A DNA stretch of 33,516 bases from CAZJQD01 sp964548165 [NCBI: uncultured bacterium]. GTDB lineage: Bacteria > UBA8481. Below are positions 1 through 7,524 of the stretch, one piece after another (positions within the stretch are counted from its first letter, which is position 1; every line of letters begins with the position of its first letter). Location of the stretch: contig CAZJQD010000036.1 in assembly GCA_964548165.1 (NCBI GenBank), positions 1-33,516 on the forward strand, given 5' to 3'. The notes beneath the pieces are model-generated. The model was not told where the DNA came from and ran no database searches. It saw only the letters and a list, made by a program, of their open reading frames with translations. The translations under genes and the position numbers were made by a program.

Positions 1-404
1 CCTACGGCGGCGCGGCCCCGCACGGCGGCGGCGCGTTCTCCGGCAAGGACCCCTCCAAGGTCGACCGCTCGGCCGCCTACGCCACCCGCTGGGTCGCCAA
101 GAACGTCGTGGCCGCCGGCCTCGCCGACAAGTGCCAGGTCCAGGTCGCCTACGCCATCGGCGTCGCGGAGCCCGTCTCGGTCATGATCGATACCTTCGGC
201 ACCGCGCACATCGACGAGACGCTCATCGAGAAGGCCGTCCACGAGGTCTTCGACCTCCGCCCTGCCGGCATCATCCAGGGCCTCAACCTCCGTCGGCCCA
301 TCTACCGCGCCACGGCCGCCTACGGCCACTTCGGCCGCGAGCTCCCGAACTTCACCTGGGAGAAGACGGACAAGGTCGCCGCTCTGAAGAAGGCCGTCCG
401 GTAG
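1..404 (+). CDS. metK: S-adenosylmethionine synthetase, C-terminal part
   Basis: This is the 3' end of metK, cut by the window edge; the first whole codon is at base 3 and TAG lies at 402-404, leaving about 133 residues. The enzyme makes S-adenosylmethionine from ATP and methionine in the cytoplasm. Family signature stretches are clear: the glycine-rich [19 protein letters not shown] segment near the start, then [15 protein letters not shown], then the C-terminal FDLRPAGII and AYGHFGR motifs. The family is normally about 380-400 residues, so roughly two thirds lies outside the window. A strong terminator follows the stop codon, so metK ends its own transcription unit here. Identity is secure. 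Confidence 0.97.
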   Translation, partial: YGGAAPHGGGAFSGKDPSKVDRSAAYATRWVAKNVVAAGLADKCQVQVAYAIGVAEPVSVMIDTFGTAHIDETLIEKAVHEVFDLRPAGIIQGLNLRRPIYRATAAYGHFGRELPNFTWEKTDKVAALKKAVR

Positions 405-421
405 TCACGACTTAGTTCACA

Positions 422-455
422 GGCGGGGCCGCCACGGCGGCCCCGCCTTTTTTAT
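422..455 (+). terminator. Rho-independent terminator after metK
   Basis: A perfect 12-base inverted repeat (GGCGGGGCCGCC at 422-433 and its complement at 436-447), two bases apart, is followed at once by TTTTTTATTT. It starts 17 bases after the metK stop. This is the clearest intrinsic terminator in the window. The innermost pairs must open to form a real loop. Confidence 0.93.
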
Positions 456-563
456 TTCCTCCCGCGCCCCGCTTCCCACAGTCTTTCCCCGCCCCCCGAC
501 CCCCGCTCACATTTCCTCCATTTTACCGGTGTCCCCGCCGCCCTCCTGTGGTCCAATCACTCC

Positions 564-845
564 ATGCCCAAGCAAAGCGCCCGCGTGACCACTCTCATCC
601 AGGGACTCAAGGATCTCTGGGGTGAGGAAGCCGTCCTGCGCCTGCTCTCCAACTCGCTCGTCGCCGAAGAGATCGCGCGCGCGGCCCTGAAGCATCCCGT
701 CAGCGTGATCGAGGCCGCGCTCGTCGACGCCCGTGCCGCTCATGCTCAGCGCTGGGCCTGGGTAGCCGAACGCCTGCGCCGTTCCGCGCACGCCACGCCC
801 GCGTCCCCCGCCCCAGCATCCTCCCCTGCCCGGGCCTCCCGATGA
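564..845 (+). CDS. Small conserved-looking protein of unknown function, coupled to a DnaC-like ATPase
   Basis: I do not recognise this 93-residue protein. Residues 1-72 read as a compact, mostly helical domain rich in Leu, Ala, Glu and Arg, including VTTLIQGLKDLWGEEAVLRLL. The last 20 residues are a low-complexity Ala/Pro/Ser tail. There is no signal peptide or membrane segment. Its stop codon overlaps the ATG of the downstream AAA+ ATPase as ATGA, so the two are probably translationally coupled and may act together. No clear ribosome binding site precedes the ATG at 564, and the 108 bases between the metK terminator and this start are C-rich with no promoter I can defend. It could be a small partner of the helicase loader. 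That is inferred from position only. Confidence 0.7.
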   Translation: MPKQSARVTTLIQGLKDLWGEEAVLRLLSNSLVAEEIARAALKHPVSVIEAALVDARAAHAQRWAWVAERLRRSAHATPASPAPASSPARASR

Positions 846-1684
846 AACGATCGGACATCCCCCCGGCGGACCGGTCCATCCGCGAGACCGTCAGCGAGGT
901 GAAGAGAACCGGCCGCGCCGGCCGCGCGCGCAATCCCAGCGCGGAGTCGCAGGACTTCGAGCCCGCCGACCCGGAGACCCTCCCCTACTGCGGGCACTGC
1001 ACCTATGGCTGGGTGATCGAGAACGGCCGCGCGCGACGCTGCCCCTGCACGAAGCGCTCCGGCGTTGTCGGCGAGCAGGAACGGATCGACCGTATTCTCC
1101 AACGCCACCGCGCCTCCGGGCTCTCCCGCAAGCTCTCCCGCGTTTCCGAGCACACCTTCATCGTCCGGGCCCGGCAGGAACACATCAAGCACACGCTCGA
1201 CCATTACATCAAGGATCTCTCGGCAGGAAAGCGCTACGGGTACTACATCTTCGGCCCCACTGGCGTCGGGAAGACCTTCGCCGCCGCCTACGTCATCAAC
1301 ACCGTCCGGCATCTCCGCCTGATGACGACCGCCATGATCAACTTCTCCCGCAGTCTCTCCGCCCTGCAGGGCACCTTCGGCCGCGAGGAGGAACACCAAT
1401 CCCTGCTCCGCATCCTCTTTCACACGCCCCTGTTGGCTATCGACGACCTCGGCATGGAGTATCGTCCCTCGGACAAGCCCGAGCTTTCCTGGGCCGTCGC
1501 CAAGTTCTACGAGATCATCGATTTCCGCCGCGAGGAGGAACTCCCCACGATCATCACCTCGAACCGTTCCCCCGAGGAACTCCAGGAGCGCCTCGGCGCC
1601 CCCATCCTCTCGCGCATCAAGTCCCTGACGCTCAGGCTCGACATGGAAGAATCGCCGGAGGCCGCCAAGGGCTGGGGCGGCTGA
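842..1684 (+). CDS. DnaC/DnaI/IstB-like AAA+ ATPase with N-terminal zinc finger
   Basis: A 280-residue cytoplasmic ATPase of the DnaC/DnaI/IstB group. Residues 50-69 hold a CxxC...CxC cluster (Cys50, Cys53, Cys67, Cys69), a likely zinc site like that in DnaI-type helicase loaders. The AAA+ core has Walker A GPTGVGKT at 138-145, Walker B LLAIDDLG with the acidic pair at 201-202, sensor 1 TIITSN at about 236-241 and an LSRI motif near 256-259 that could supply the arginine finger. Family members load the replicative helicase or assist transposases. No transposase gene is nearby, which favours a chromosomal helicase-loader role. The ATG overlaps the stop of the small upstream gene (ATGA). It converges with the 1692-2558 gene, with only 7 bases between stops and no terminator hairpin visible. 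Confidence 0.88.
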   Translation: MKRSDIPPADRSIRETVSEVKRTGRAGRARNPSAESQDFEPADPETLPYCGHCTYGWVIENGRARRCPCTKRSGVVGEQERIDRILQRHRASGLSRKLSRVSEHTFIVRARQEHIKHTLDHYIKDLSAGKRYGYYIFGPTGVGKTFAAAYVINTVRHLRLMTTAMINFSRSLSALQGTFGREEEHQSLLRILFHTPLLAIDDLGMEYRPSDKPELSWAVAKFYEIIDFRREEELPTIITSNRSPEELQERLGAPILSRIKSLTLRLDMEESPEAAKGWGG

Positions 1685-1691
1685 TCGCCTC

Positions 1692-2558
1692 CTACCGCAG
1701 GAACCCGATCTCGTCGAAGTAGAGCAGGCCTTCTCTCTTCGTCGCCACGTCCCCGTCGATGACCACGGTCATCTCCTTCATCCGCGTCCAGTCCGTGATC
1801 TTCTCGAATCGCTCCAGCGGGATCTCGAACTTCTGCCAGCGCGCCGTCACCCCCTCGAGGATGGTCGAGGAGACCTCGCCGTCGTTCTTCATCTCGATCT
1901 TGAAGCGCGTCGTCGCGCCGGCGCTGGACGAGGAACCGCGCACCATGATCGTGAGAAAGCGATACCCGGAGAGGTCCAGCGTCGTCTGCGTCGCCGAGGG
2001 CTTGAATTGGACCCAGAGCCCTCCATAGGCGGGATTCGGCGATTCGATGTCGTACCACAGCTTGAGGCAGTAGCCCTTGTCGCCGAACCGATACACCGGA
2101 TCGTAAGCCTCGACGAACTTGATCGTGGGATCCGTCGGGTCGCTGATCCAGCTCCCTACCGGGCACGAAAACTCCCGGTCCGTGACGCCATCCTTGTCGA
2201 AGTCGCAGATCAGGAGCATGCCCGGCGGTGGCGGCTCGATGTCCTCCGGGGCCGCCGGAGCCTGGTTCAGGCCCGCCCGGATCACGTCGATGTCCGGGGC
2301 CTCCGTGACGAGGATCTCCTGCTTGTCGTCGCTGACTCCCAGGTCGAGCCCGACAAGCGGCTCGTAACGCGTCGAGGCCGCGAGTTCCCTGAGCTCGCCG
2401 ATGAACTCGTGCTCCTCCTGCCGCCCGTGAAGAGCGTAGGCCGCCGCGAAGGCGAGCACCACCGCGCAGAGCAGGAGAGCGAGGGTTGCGGGCACGATGA
2501 GCGATCGGCGGGGCCGCGTGGGCGCGCCCGTGGAGGAGGGGAGCGGCGACGGCGTCAC
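1692..2558 (-). CDS. Membrane-anchored CIA30/CBM11-like galactose-binding-fold protein
   Basis: The start chosen is GTG at 2558, five bases after the upstream TGA, with GGAAGG about 8 bases before it. The open frame runs further upstream, but that part is a shadow of the TPR gene. The 288-residue product has one membrane helix (about residues 20-43), a short region, then a conserved CDFDKDGVTDRE segment (about 118-129). A beta-rich domain follows to the end, with signatures shared by its two paralogues here: YDIESPNPAYGGLW, a basic -K-E-K- strand, the motif FEIPLERFEKITDW and a terminal LLYFDEIGF. This matches the galactose-binding-like fold of CIA30 and CBM11 proteins, which bind carbohydrate in known cases. 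The domain should face the periplasm. It is the last gene of the 6645-1692 unit, and its paralogue lies at 6706-7524. Confidence 0.78.
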   Translation of the reverse strand: MTPSPLPSSTGAPTRPRRSLIVPATLALLLCAVVLAFAAAYALHGRQEEHEFIGELRELAASTRYEPLVGLDLGVSDDKQEILVTEAPDIDVIRAGLNQAPAAPEDIEPPPPGMLLICDFDKDGVTDREFSCPVGSWISDPTDPTIKFVEAYDPVYRFGDKGYCLKLWYDIESPNPAYGGLWVQFKPSATQTTLDLSGYRFLTIMVRGSSSSAGATTRFKIEMKNDGEVSSTILEGVTARWQKFEIPLERFEKITDWTRMKEMTVVIDGDVATKREGLLYFDEIGFLR

Positions 2559-2562
2559 GCGC

Positions 2563-3864
2563 TCACCTTCCCGCCACCTGGAGCGCGCGGGCGATGGTGG
2601 TACGTATCTCCTGGTCCTCGGGATCGAGCCGCACGGCGCGATCGAACGAGTCCAGGGCCTCGGCGCGTCGACCCTGGGCCAGGTTGGCGATCCCGATGTT
2701 GAGGTGGAGCGCCGGAACGTTGGAAAGCTCATCGCCGACCTTCGCGAAGTGCGAGAGCGCGGTTTCGTAATTCCCCAGGCGGAGATAGGTCGTGCCGATG
2801 TTGTAGTGAACGCGCTTGGACTCGGGATTCTTCGCGAGCGCCTGCAGGAAGAGGTCCAGTGCCTCCTGGTACTCGCCCCTGCGGAACCGGCAATCGCCGA
2901 GATTGTTGAGAACCAGCGGGTGCGTCTGCTTGTCCGTGGGCAGTTCCTTGAGGAGCTTCAGGCGCTCGTCGGCCAGCTGGAGCTCCTCCTGGCGCCGTGC
3001 CCTGCGGTGCGTCTCCTGGAGCTGGGCGCCCGCGCGTTCCGCCCAGCGCGTCCCCTCGTAGAACCTCACGACATCATTGAACTTCTGCATGGCCAGGTGG
3101 AGCTGGCCCTCCCTGAGGAGCCGGACGCCCTCCCGGTAGGAGGAGCCACCGCCGCCGAAGTCGAGCCATCCCTGCTGGTAGCCGACCAGGCCTCCTCCCA
3201 GCAGCACGATCGCCAGGAGGGCCGCCAGGACGAGGACACTTCTCTCGCGCCGCGTCTCGGCGGCATTCTCCAGGAAGGTCTCCTCCGAGAACTTCACCCA
3301 GCCTCCCTGTTCCACCGACCAGATCATGTCGCGATCGGAGAAGATCCCCTGCTTCAAGGATCCCATCACCTCCTCCGTCGTGAGGGGGCCATACTGCTTC
3401 CGCTCCCCGCTGGAAAAGAGGTACCAGGTGCGCGGAGGCTTGGCCGGGCGGAAGTACCGGTCCTCGCGCCAATGGACGAACTGGCGCAGGAAGGAGATGT
3501 CCTCGGGGCTGATCCGCGTAAACCTCAGGGCGACGAAATAGCGATAGCCGGGCACCCAGGAGGACTCGACGCGCAGGATCTCCGCTTCGATGCTGCCGAA
3601 CGGCTTCTCTTTCGGCAGGTCGAGGAGCACGCGCATCGGATGGCCGGCAACCGCCGCCTCGATATCTCCGCCGACGACGTTGAAGCGTCCCGCCAGCCCG
3701 TGCTCGTTGAGCCCGGTGGAGTAGCCTTCCAGGCGCAGACCACGACCGTCCTGCAGGACGAGGGCGACCTGGAGCGTCACCATGCGCTGTCGGCGCGGAT
3801 CGTGAGGCTCGACGGTCGCTTCGCTCATTCCCGCCGCCGCGCCCTCATGCGTGCTCTCGGACAT
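2563..3864 (-). CDS. PilZ-like / GYF / transmembrane / TPR protein, copy 2
   Basis: A 433-residue multidomain protein. Residues about 22-135 form a PilZ-like beta domain with RRQR and TGLNEHGLAGRF motifs, ending in FVHWREDRYF. Residues 147-198 are a GYF_2-type domain (WYLF...QYGPLTTEEVM...IW...W). A membrane helix follows at 209-229, then TPR repeats at about 245-433 (for example NNLGDCRFRRGEYQEALDLF and YNIGTTYLRLGNYETALSHF). The likely topology puts PilZ and GYF in the cytoplasm and TPRs in the periplasm. The PilZ motif is degenerate: the usual D/N-x-S-x-x-G reads G-L-N-E-H-G, so c-di-GMP binding is doubtful. It lies 19 bases after the lipoprotein gene and 4 bases before the CIA30-like gene. 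Copy 1 is at 7524-8840, with the same domain order and the same kind of partner. Confidence 0.82.
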   Translation of the reverse strand: MSESTHEGAAAGMSEATVEPHDPRRQRMVTLQVALVLQDGRGLRLEGYSTGLNEHGLAGRFNVVGGDIEAAVAGHPMRVLLDLPKEKPFGSIEAEILRVESSWVPGYRYFVALRFTRISPEDISFLRQFVHWREDRYFRPAKPPRTWYLFSSGERKQYGPLTTEEVMGSLKQGIFSDRDMIWSVEQGGWVKFSEETFLENAAETRRERSVLVLAALLAIVLLGGGLVGYQQGWLDFGGGGSSYREGVRLLREGQLHLAMQKFNDVVRFYEGTRWAERAGAQLQETHRRARRQEELQLADERLKLLKELPTDKQTHPLVLNNLGDCRFRRGEYQEALDLFLQALAKNPESKRVHYNIGTTYLRLGNYETALSHFAKVGDELSNVPALHLNIGIANLAQGRRAEALDSFDRAVRLDPEDQEIRTTIARALQVAGR

Positions 3865-3883
3865 CCACGGCCCCCGGGGAGTT

Positions 3884-4654
3884 TCATTTCACGAAATACA
3901 CGTCGTCGAGGTAGATGGCGCCCGTCTTCTTGGTGGCCAGCTCGTCGTCGAAGACGATCACGAACTCGGAGACCTTGGTCCAGTCGCTGATCTGGAAGAA
4001 CTGGTTCAAGGGGATGCGAAAGCGCGTCCAGCCCGTGGTGATCCCGTCGATGATGACTCCGGCCCGCTCGCCGCGGACGTTGTTCTTGAGCTCGACCTTC
4101 AGGCGCGTCGTGAACCCGGCCTGCTGGTCACCGCGGATATGAAAGACCAGCTCTCGGTATTGGCTGACATCGAGCTCATTGAGCCGCATCCAGAAGCCGT
4201 TGAAGGCGGGGTTGGGGGATTCCACGTCGTAGGTCAGCTTCACGGATATGCCCGATCCGACGCCATGGTTCTCCAGCGAGAACTCCTCCAGGCATCCCTG
4301 GGTCTCGTCCAGGGGATCGCGGTTCCAGCCGCCGAAGTTGCCGCCGATCAGGTTGGGCTTCTCGCCGTCGTTGAAGTCGTCCACGAAGAGGATATTGGGA
4401 TCGGCCGCCGCGACCATGACGGGGGCCACCGCCGAATCGACGGCCTCGGGACGAATGACCCGCATTCCCCTGAGCGGCTGATCCGCGGGCTTGGTGGCCT
4501 CCGGCACGGTCACGGGCACGGGAGCCTCGCCGCCCCCGCAGGCCGCCAGGAGCAGGAGCAAGGTGGCCGCGGCCGCGAACGACGCTCCAGCACCTCGCCC
4601 GCCGTCGCAGGCCGACGCCCTGCGCAGTTCGCCCCCGAACCTCAAGCCTGTCAT
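3884..4654 (-). CDS. CIA30/CBM11-like lipoprotein
   Basis: The start is ATG at 4654, which overlaps the upstream TGA by one base (TGATG) and has GGAGG 8 bases before it. The 256-residue protein has a long n-region, a hydrophobic ATLLLLL stretch and a lipobox LAAC with Cys39, so it is probably lipidated and held on the outer or inner membrane. The mature domain opens with DDFNDGEKPNLIGG, a typical beginning for CIA30/CBM11-like galactose-binding folds, then YDVESPNPAFNGFWMRL, a FRIPLNQFFQISDW strand and a terminal IYLDDVYFVK. It probably binds glycan for the glucanase encoded just upstream. It is the third CIA30-like domain in the cluster and the only lipoprotein. The open frame upstream of 4654 overlaps the glucanase gene and is not used. 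Confidence 0.82.
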   Translation of the reverse strand: MTGLRFGGELRRASACDGGRGAGASFAAAATLLLLLAACGGGEAPVPVTVPEATKPADQPLRGMRVIRPEAVDSAVAPVMVAAADPNILFVDDFNDGEKPNLIGGNFGGWNRDPLDETQGCLEEFSLENHGVGSGISVKLTYDVESPNPAFNGFWMRLNELDVSQYRELVFHIRGDQQAGFTTRLKVELKNNVRGERAGVIIDGITTGWTRFRIPLNQFFQISDWTKVSEFVIVFDDELATKKTGAIYLDDVYFVK

Positions 4655-6645
4655 CAACGTCCTCCTAGCACCGCATGTCCCAGCAAGATGCCCGGATCCT
4701 TGAAGAACCAGGTCAGCTTGGCTGAATTGGATACGTCCTTGTCGCTCACTGCAATCGTAAACCCGAAGTTGCGCCCCGCGGCCGGCTGGATGCCGAGGAA
4801 CTGCCAGCTGATGGCGGCCTCGAGCACGTAGTCGTTCGCGCGCTTGGAGGAGGCCAGGCGGACGTTCTCTCCCCCGTTCGAGTTCTGGAACCAGCACCAC
4901 CGGCGCGGACCCGGCGAGCCCGGGGGGCCGGATGGCGAGAGCCCGATCTGGAACTCCGTCGGGCTCCCCCACTGCAGGTTGTTGTTGGTCGGATCGACGA
5001 AGATCTCGACCCCGTCATCCTGGTAGATCTTGTCCCAGGAGTCGGTCAACGTCACCAGCTCGTCGTCGTCCACCACCCCCATGATGTAGAGGTTCTTGTC
5101 GTCCCAGGCAAGCTGGAAGCGGCCGCGACAATCGCCGACGCGATCGTAGGATCCGTACTCGAGGTTGGTCTGGGCATCCAGGGTAATCATCGGCGTCTGG
5201 GCCCAGTCCTCGGGGTCCCCGTCGAGCTTCGGGGGCACGGCGCGGAAGGGGATCTGGACGGAAGGCCGACGGGCCGGATCCGACTCGAAGTACTCGACCA
5301 CCAGATCGTCGTAGTTGAAGGACCCCGGACCGGGCTTGAATCCCACGCGGTCCATGGCCGTCCGGATCGGCTCGAACTTCATGAAGTCGCGCCAGACCTG
5401 GCCGGTGAGGAAATTTTCGATCATGAGCATCAGTGTGCCCTGGTCGATGGCCAGGACCTCCTGCGCCTGCCACTTCATGTCGAAGTTGTAGGCATCCGTC
5501 GGTCCGTAGGGGCCCCAGAGCTCGGGGTGGTTCTTGTAGAGATTGACGAGGTAATCGATCGACTCGCGTGGCGTGAAGACGATCGAACCGATGGCGGCGG
5601 TCGGGGCAATTGTGCCGTCGTGGACGGCGCGACCGGGCTTGGCCCCGTACGCGCGGTAGCCGTCAGGGGCCTGGCATGCGGTCAGCCCCCAGTGGTTGGG
5701 ACCATACGTGGAGTACTGGGCCATGTTATCGATGCAGAACTGCCGGTTCGCCTTCGTGGCGATGACGGAGTTCTCAAAGTAGTTTCCGTAGCGGTCGTGC
5801 TTGTTGCGGAAGTCCACCCAGACCTGGGAATACTGGTGCGTGAAGAGCGGCGGGGAGGCGATGCAGACGTAGTCCTTGTAGCGCCCGATGGGGCGCGAGA
5901 ACTCGTCCCAGTGCGAGGCCGGGATCGGATGCGTCGGCGATCCGATCGCCAGGAGGTACATCATGTTGGCCTCGCTGTAGTGATCCCAACGCCACTCCTG
6001 GAAGCCCTTCTCGGGGCTCCAGCCCAGCGCCAGGGTCCGGCCCCCGTTGAGCATCCAGGGCCAGTCAACGGCCTCGTAGAGCTGGCGGGCCAATCGCTCG
6101 ACTTCCGTCCCCTGGAAGTACATTCCCGCGTGGATGGCGCCGGCCAGGAAAAGCGTCGTGTCGATGGGCGAGAGCTCGCTGCGCCACGTGCGGACTCCCG
6201 AGCTCATGTCGATGAAGTGGTAGAAGAAGCCGTGCACGTTCTGAACCCGCGTGAAGAACCGAAGCGTCGTCAGGCAACGGTTGTAGGCATCCTCGCGCGA
6301 GACCCAACCGCGCTCGACGCCCACGCAGTACGCGGAGAGCGCGTAGCCGACGGCGGCGACCGAGCAAGGGGCGTACGTGATCGGGGTCGGGTGCTTCGTG
6401 AGCGTCCGATCCTTCACCAGGCCGTTATCGGTGTTGCACTCGTTCCAGAAGAAGTCGAAGGCGGCCTTCTCGGTCGCCAGGAGAATCCGCTCCTCCTCGT
6501 CCGTCAATCGGAAGGCGACGCCCTGGGTGGTCGTCGCGGGCGTCCACCAGAATTCGCGCACGCCCGCGGCCAGGCCCATGACGAGCGCCAGCGCCACGAG
6601 GACGCCGAGGATGCGTCGCCGACGATTCCGACCAGGCTGATTCAT
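4654..6645 (-). CDS. GH144-type glucanase/'glucoamylase family' protein with C-terminal CBM9-like domain
   Basis: The start is ATG at 6645; a GTG at 6666 is in frame but falls before the proposed -10 box. The protein is 663 residues. An N-terminal membrane anchor (about 11-30) is followed by the catalytic domain of the PF10091 family to about residue 465. Landmarks are AFDFFWNE, GLVKDR, the WDHYSEANMMYLLAIGSPTH block, LFTHQYSQVWVDFR, HWGLTACQAPDGYRAYG and GPYGPTDAYNF. Characterised relatives (GH144) cleave beta-1,2-glucans. Residues about 480-655 are a CBM9/DOMON-like domain (PKLDGDPEDWAQ, DDKNLYIMGVVDDDE, DDGVEIFVDP). The substrate is inferred from family only. It heads the 6645-1692 unit, just downstream of a LacI-type operator, and its stop overlaps the lipoprotein start. 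Confidence 0.86.
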   Translation of the reverse strand: MNQPGRNRRRRILGVLVALALVMGLAAGVREFWWTPATTTQGVAFRLTDEEERILLATEKAAFDFFWNECNTDNGLVKDRTLTKHPTPITYAPCSVAAVGYALSAYCVGVERGWVSREDAYNRCLTTLRFFTRVQNVHGFFYHFIDMSSGVRTWRSELSPIDTTLFLAGAIHAGMYFQGTEVERLARQLYEAVDWPWMLNGGRTLALGWSPEKGFQEWRWDHYSEANMMYLLAIGSPTHPIPASHWDEFSRPIGRYKDYVCIASPPLFTHQYSQVWVDFRNKHDRYGNYFENSVIATKANRQFCIDNMAQYSTYGPNHWGLTACQAPDGYRAYGAKPGRAVHDGTIAPTAAIGSIVFTPRESIDYLVNLYKNHPELWGPYGPTDAYNFDMKWQAQEVLAIDQGTLMLMIENFLTGQVWRDFMKFEPIRTAMDRVGFKPGPGSFNYDDLVVEYFESDPARRPSVQIPFRAVPPKLDGDPEDWAQTPMITLDAQTNLEYGSYDRVGDCRGRFQLAWDDKNLYIMGVVDDDELVTLTDSWDKIYQDDGVEIFVDPTNNNLQWGSPTEFQIGLSPSGPPGSPGPRRWCWFQNSNGGENVRLASSKRANDYVLEAAISWQFLGIQPAAGRNFGFTIAVSDKDVSNSAKLTWFFKDPGILLGHAVLGGR

Positions 6646-6657
6646 GCGGGTCCGTGG

Positions 6658-6686
6658 ATGAGACACGGGGCGCCGACTGGTGTCAA
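6658..6686 (-). promoter_or_regulatory. Putative promoter of the glucanase unit
   Basis: On the minus strand a perfect TTGACA (6686-6681) is followed after 17 bases by TCTCAT (6663-6658), which matches the -10 consensus at 4 of 6 positions. Transcription would begin near 6651, leaving only a few bases before ATG 6645. No ribosome binding site is visible, so the message may be nearly leaderless. The weak -10 keeps confidence moderate. Confidence 0.45.
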
Positions 6687-6694
6687 CGGGATTC

Positions 6695-6708
6695 TGTAAG
6701 CGCTTTTA
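6695..6708. promoter_or_regulatory. LacI-family-type operator (TGTAAGCGCTTTTA)
   Basis: An imperfect palindrome of the TGWAANCGNTTWCA type, centred on AAGCGCTT, recognised by LacI/CcpA-family regulators. It lies 8 bases upstream of the TTGACA of the glucanase promoter and overlaps the stop codon of the gene at 6706-7524. A near-identical site occurs at 8884-8897, also a few bases upstream of a TTGACA. No LacI-type regulator gene is in the window. Confidence 0.6.
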
Positions 6709-7524
6709 CGGCGCAAACCGCACCTCCTCGACAAGGAGCGCGCCGCGCGTGCGCTCGCCCCCTCCAGATTCGATCGTGATCGTCAACTCCGTCACCGCGC
6801 GCCAGTCGGTGACGCCCTCGAAGCGCGTCAGCGGGATCGTGAACGTCTGCCAGGCGCCTCCAATATTGGCAAGCGCGACGGAACCCTGGGAGGAGACCGT
6901 CTTGAGGTCGACCCTCACCTTGGATGGGCCGCCCTCGGGACCCTGGCGGAGCATGAAGACGAGGTTCCGGTAGGGCGTCGCGTCGATGCCGATGCGCTCG
7001 AGCCTGTTGAGCCGGAGCGTGTAGCCGCCGCGGGCGCCCGGGAGCGCCAGGTCGTAGTCGAGGCGCAGCGCGTATCCCTTCCCGCCGATCTTGTTGGCCG
7101 TGTCGACCTCGTCGCGCACCACCAGCCGGCCGTCCGTCGGCGCGTTCGTCCAGGCGGATCCGTAAGGATCGAGCTCGCGCTCGGTCACCCCGTCGCGATC
7201 GAAGTCGGCGATCAAGAGCGTGCCGAGGGGCGGCGGCTCCCGGTCCGGCACGATCTCGTAGCCGGCGCGCCTCGCCGCCATCCGGATCACCTCGTAGGCC
7301 TCGACGCCGACCGTCGCCGCGACGTCGAGCACGGGCTCGTAGGTCGTGGACATCACCGCGGTGTGATCCGGGGGCTCCGGGAGCGCCACGAGCGGCGCCT
7401 GCGTCAGCCAGGCCCAGGTGATGAGCGCGAGGGCGACCGCGGCCGCGAGCGCGGTGGCCAGGTCCACGCGGCTCACGCGAAATCCGCCGGCGGCCCGGGC
7501 GGCAAGCGTTCGCGGGGCGTTCAT
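6706..7524 (-). CDS. Membrane-anchored CIA30/CBM11-like protein, paralogue of 1692-2558
   Basis: A 272-residue protein whose ATG at 7524 overlaps the TGA of the upstream TPR gene by one base (TGATG). It has one membrane helix (about 22-42), then a segment matching its paralogue (YEVIRMAARRAGY; ADFDRDGVTERE), then a beta-rich CIA30/CBM11-like domain to the end. The domain includes YALRLDYDLALPGARGGYTL, RNLVFMLR, FTIPLTRFEGVTDW and LLVEEVRF. It is expected to sit in the inner membrane with its binding domain in the periplasm. The pairing with a PilZ/GYF/TPR gene is the same as at 2563-3864/1692-2558, so the two-gene module was duplicated. The carbohydrate ligand is not known. Confidence 0.78.
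   Translation of the reverse strand: MNAPRTLAARAAGGFRVSRVDLATALAAAVALALITWAWLTQAPLVALPEPPDHTAVMSTTYEPVLDVAATVGVEAYEVIRMAARRAGYEIVPDREPPPLGTLLIADFDRDGVTERELDPYGSAWTNAPTDGRLVVRDEVDTANKIGGKGYALRLDYDLALPGARGGYTLRLNRLERIGIDATPYRNLVFMLRQGPEGGPSKVRVDLKTVSSQGSVALANIGGAWQTFTIPLTRFEGVTDWRAVTELTITIESGGGERTRGALLVEEVRFAP

Noticed and set aside
842-1684. IstB of an IS21-type element
   Set aside because: There is no IstA-like transposase, no terminal repeats, and the protein carries a zinc-binding N-terminus more like DnaI.
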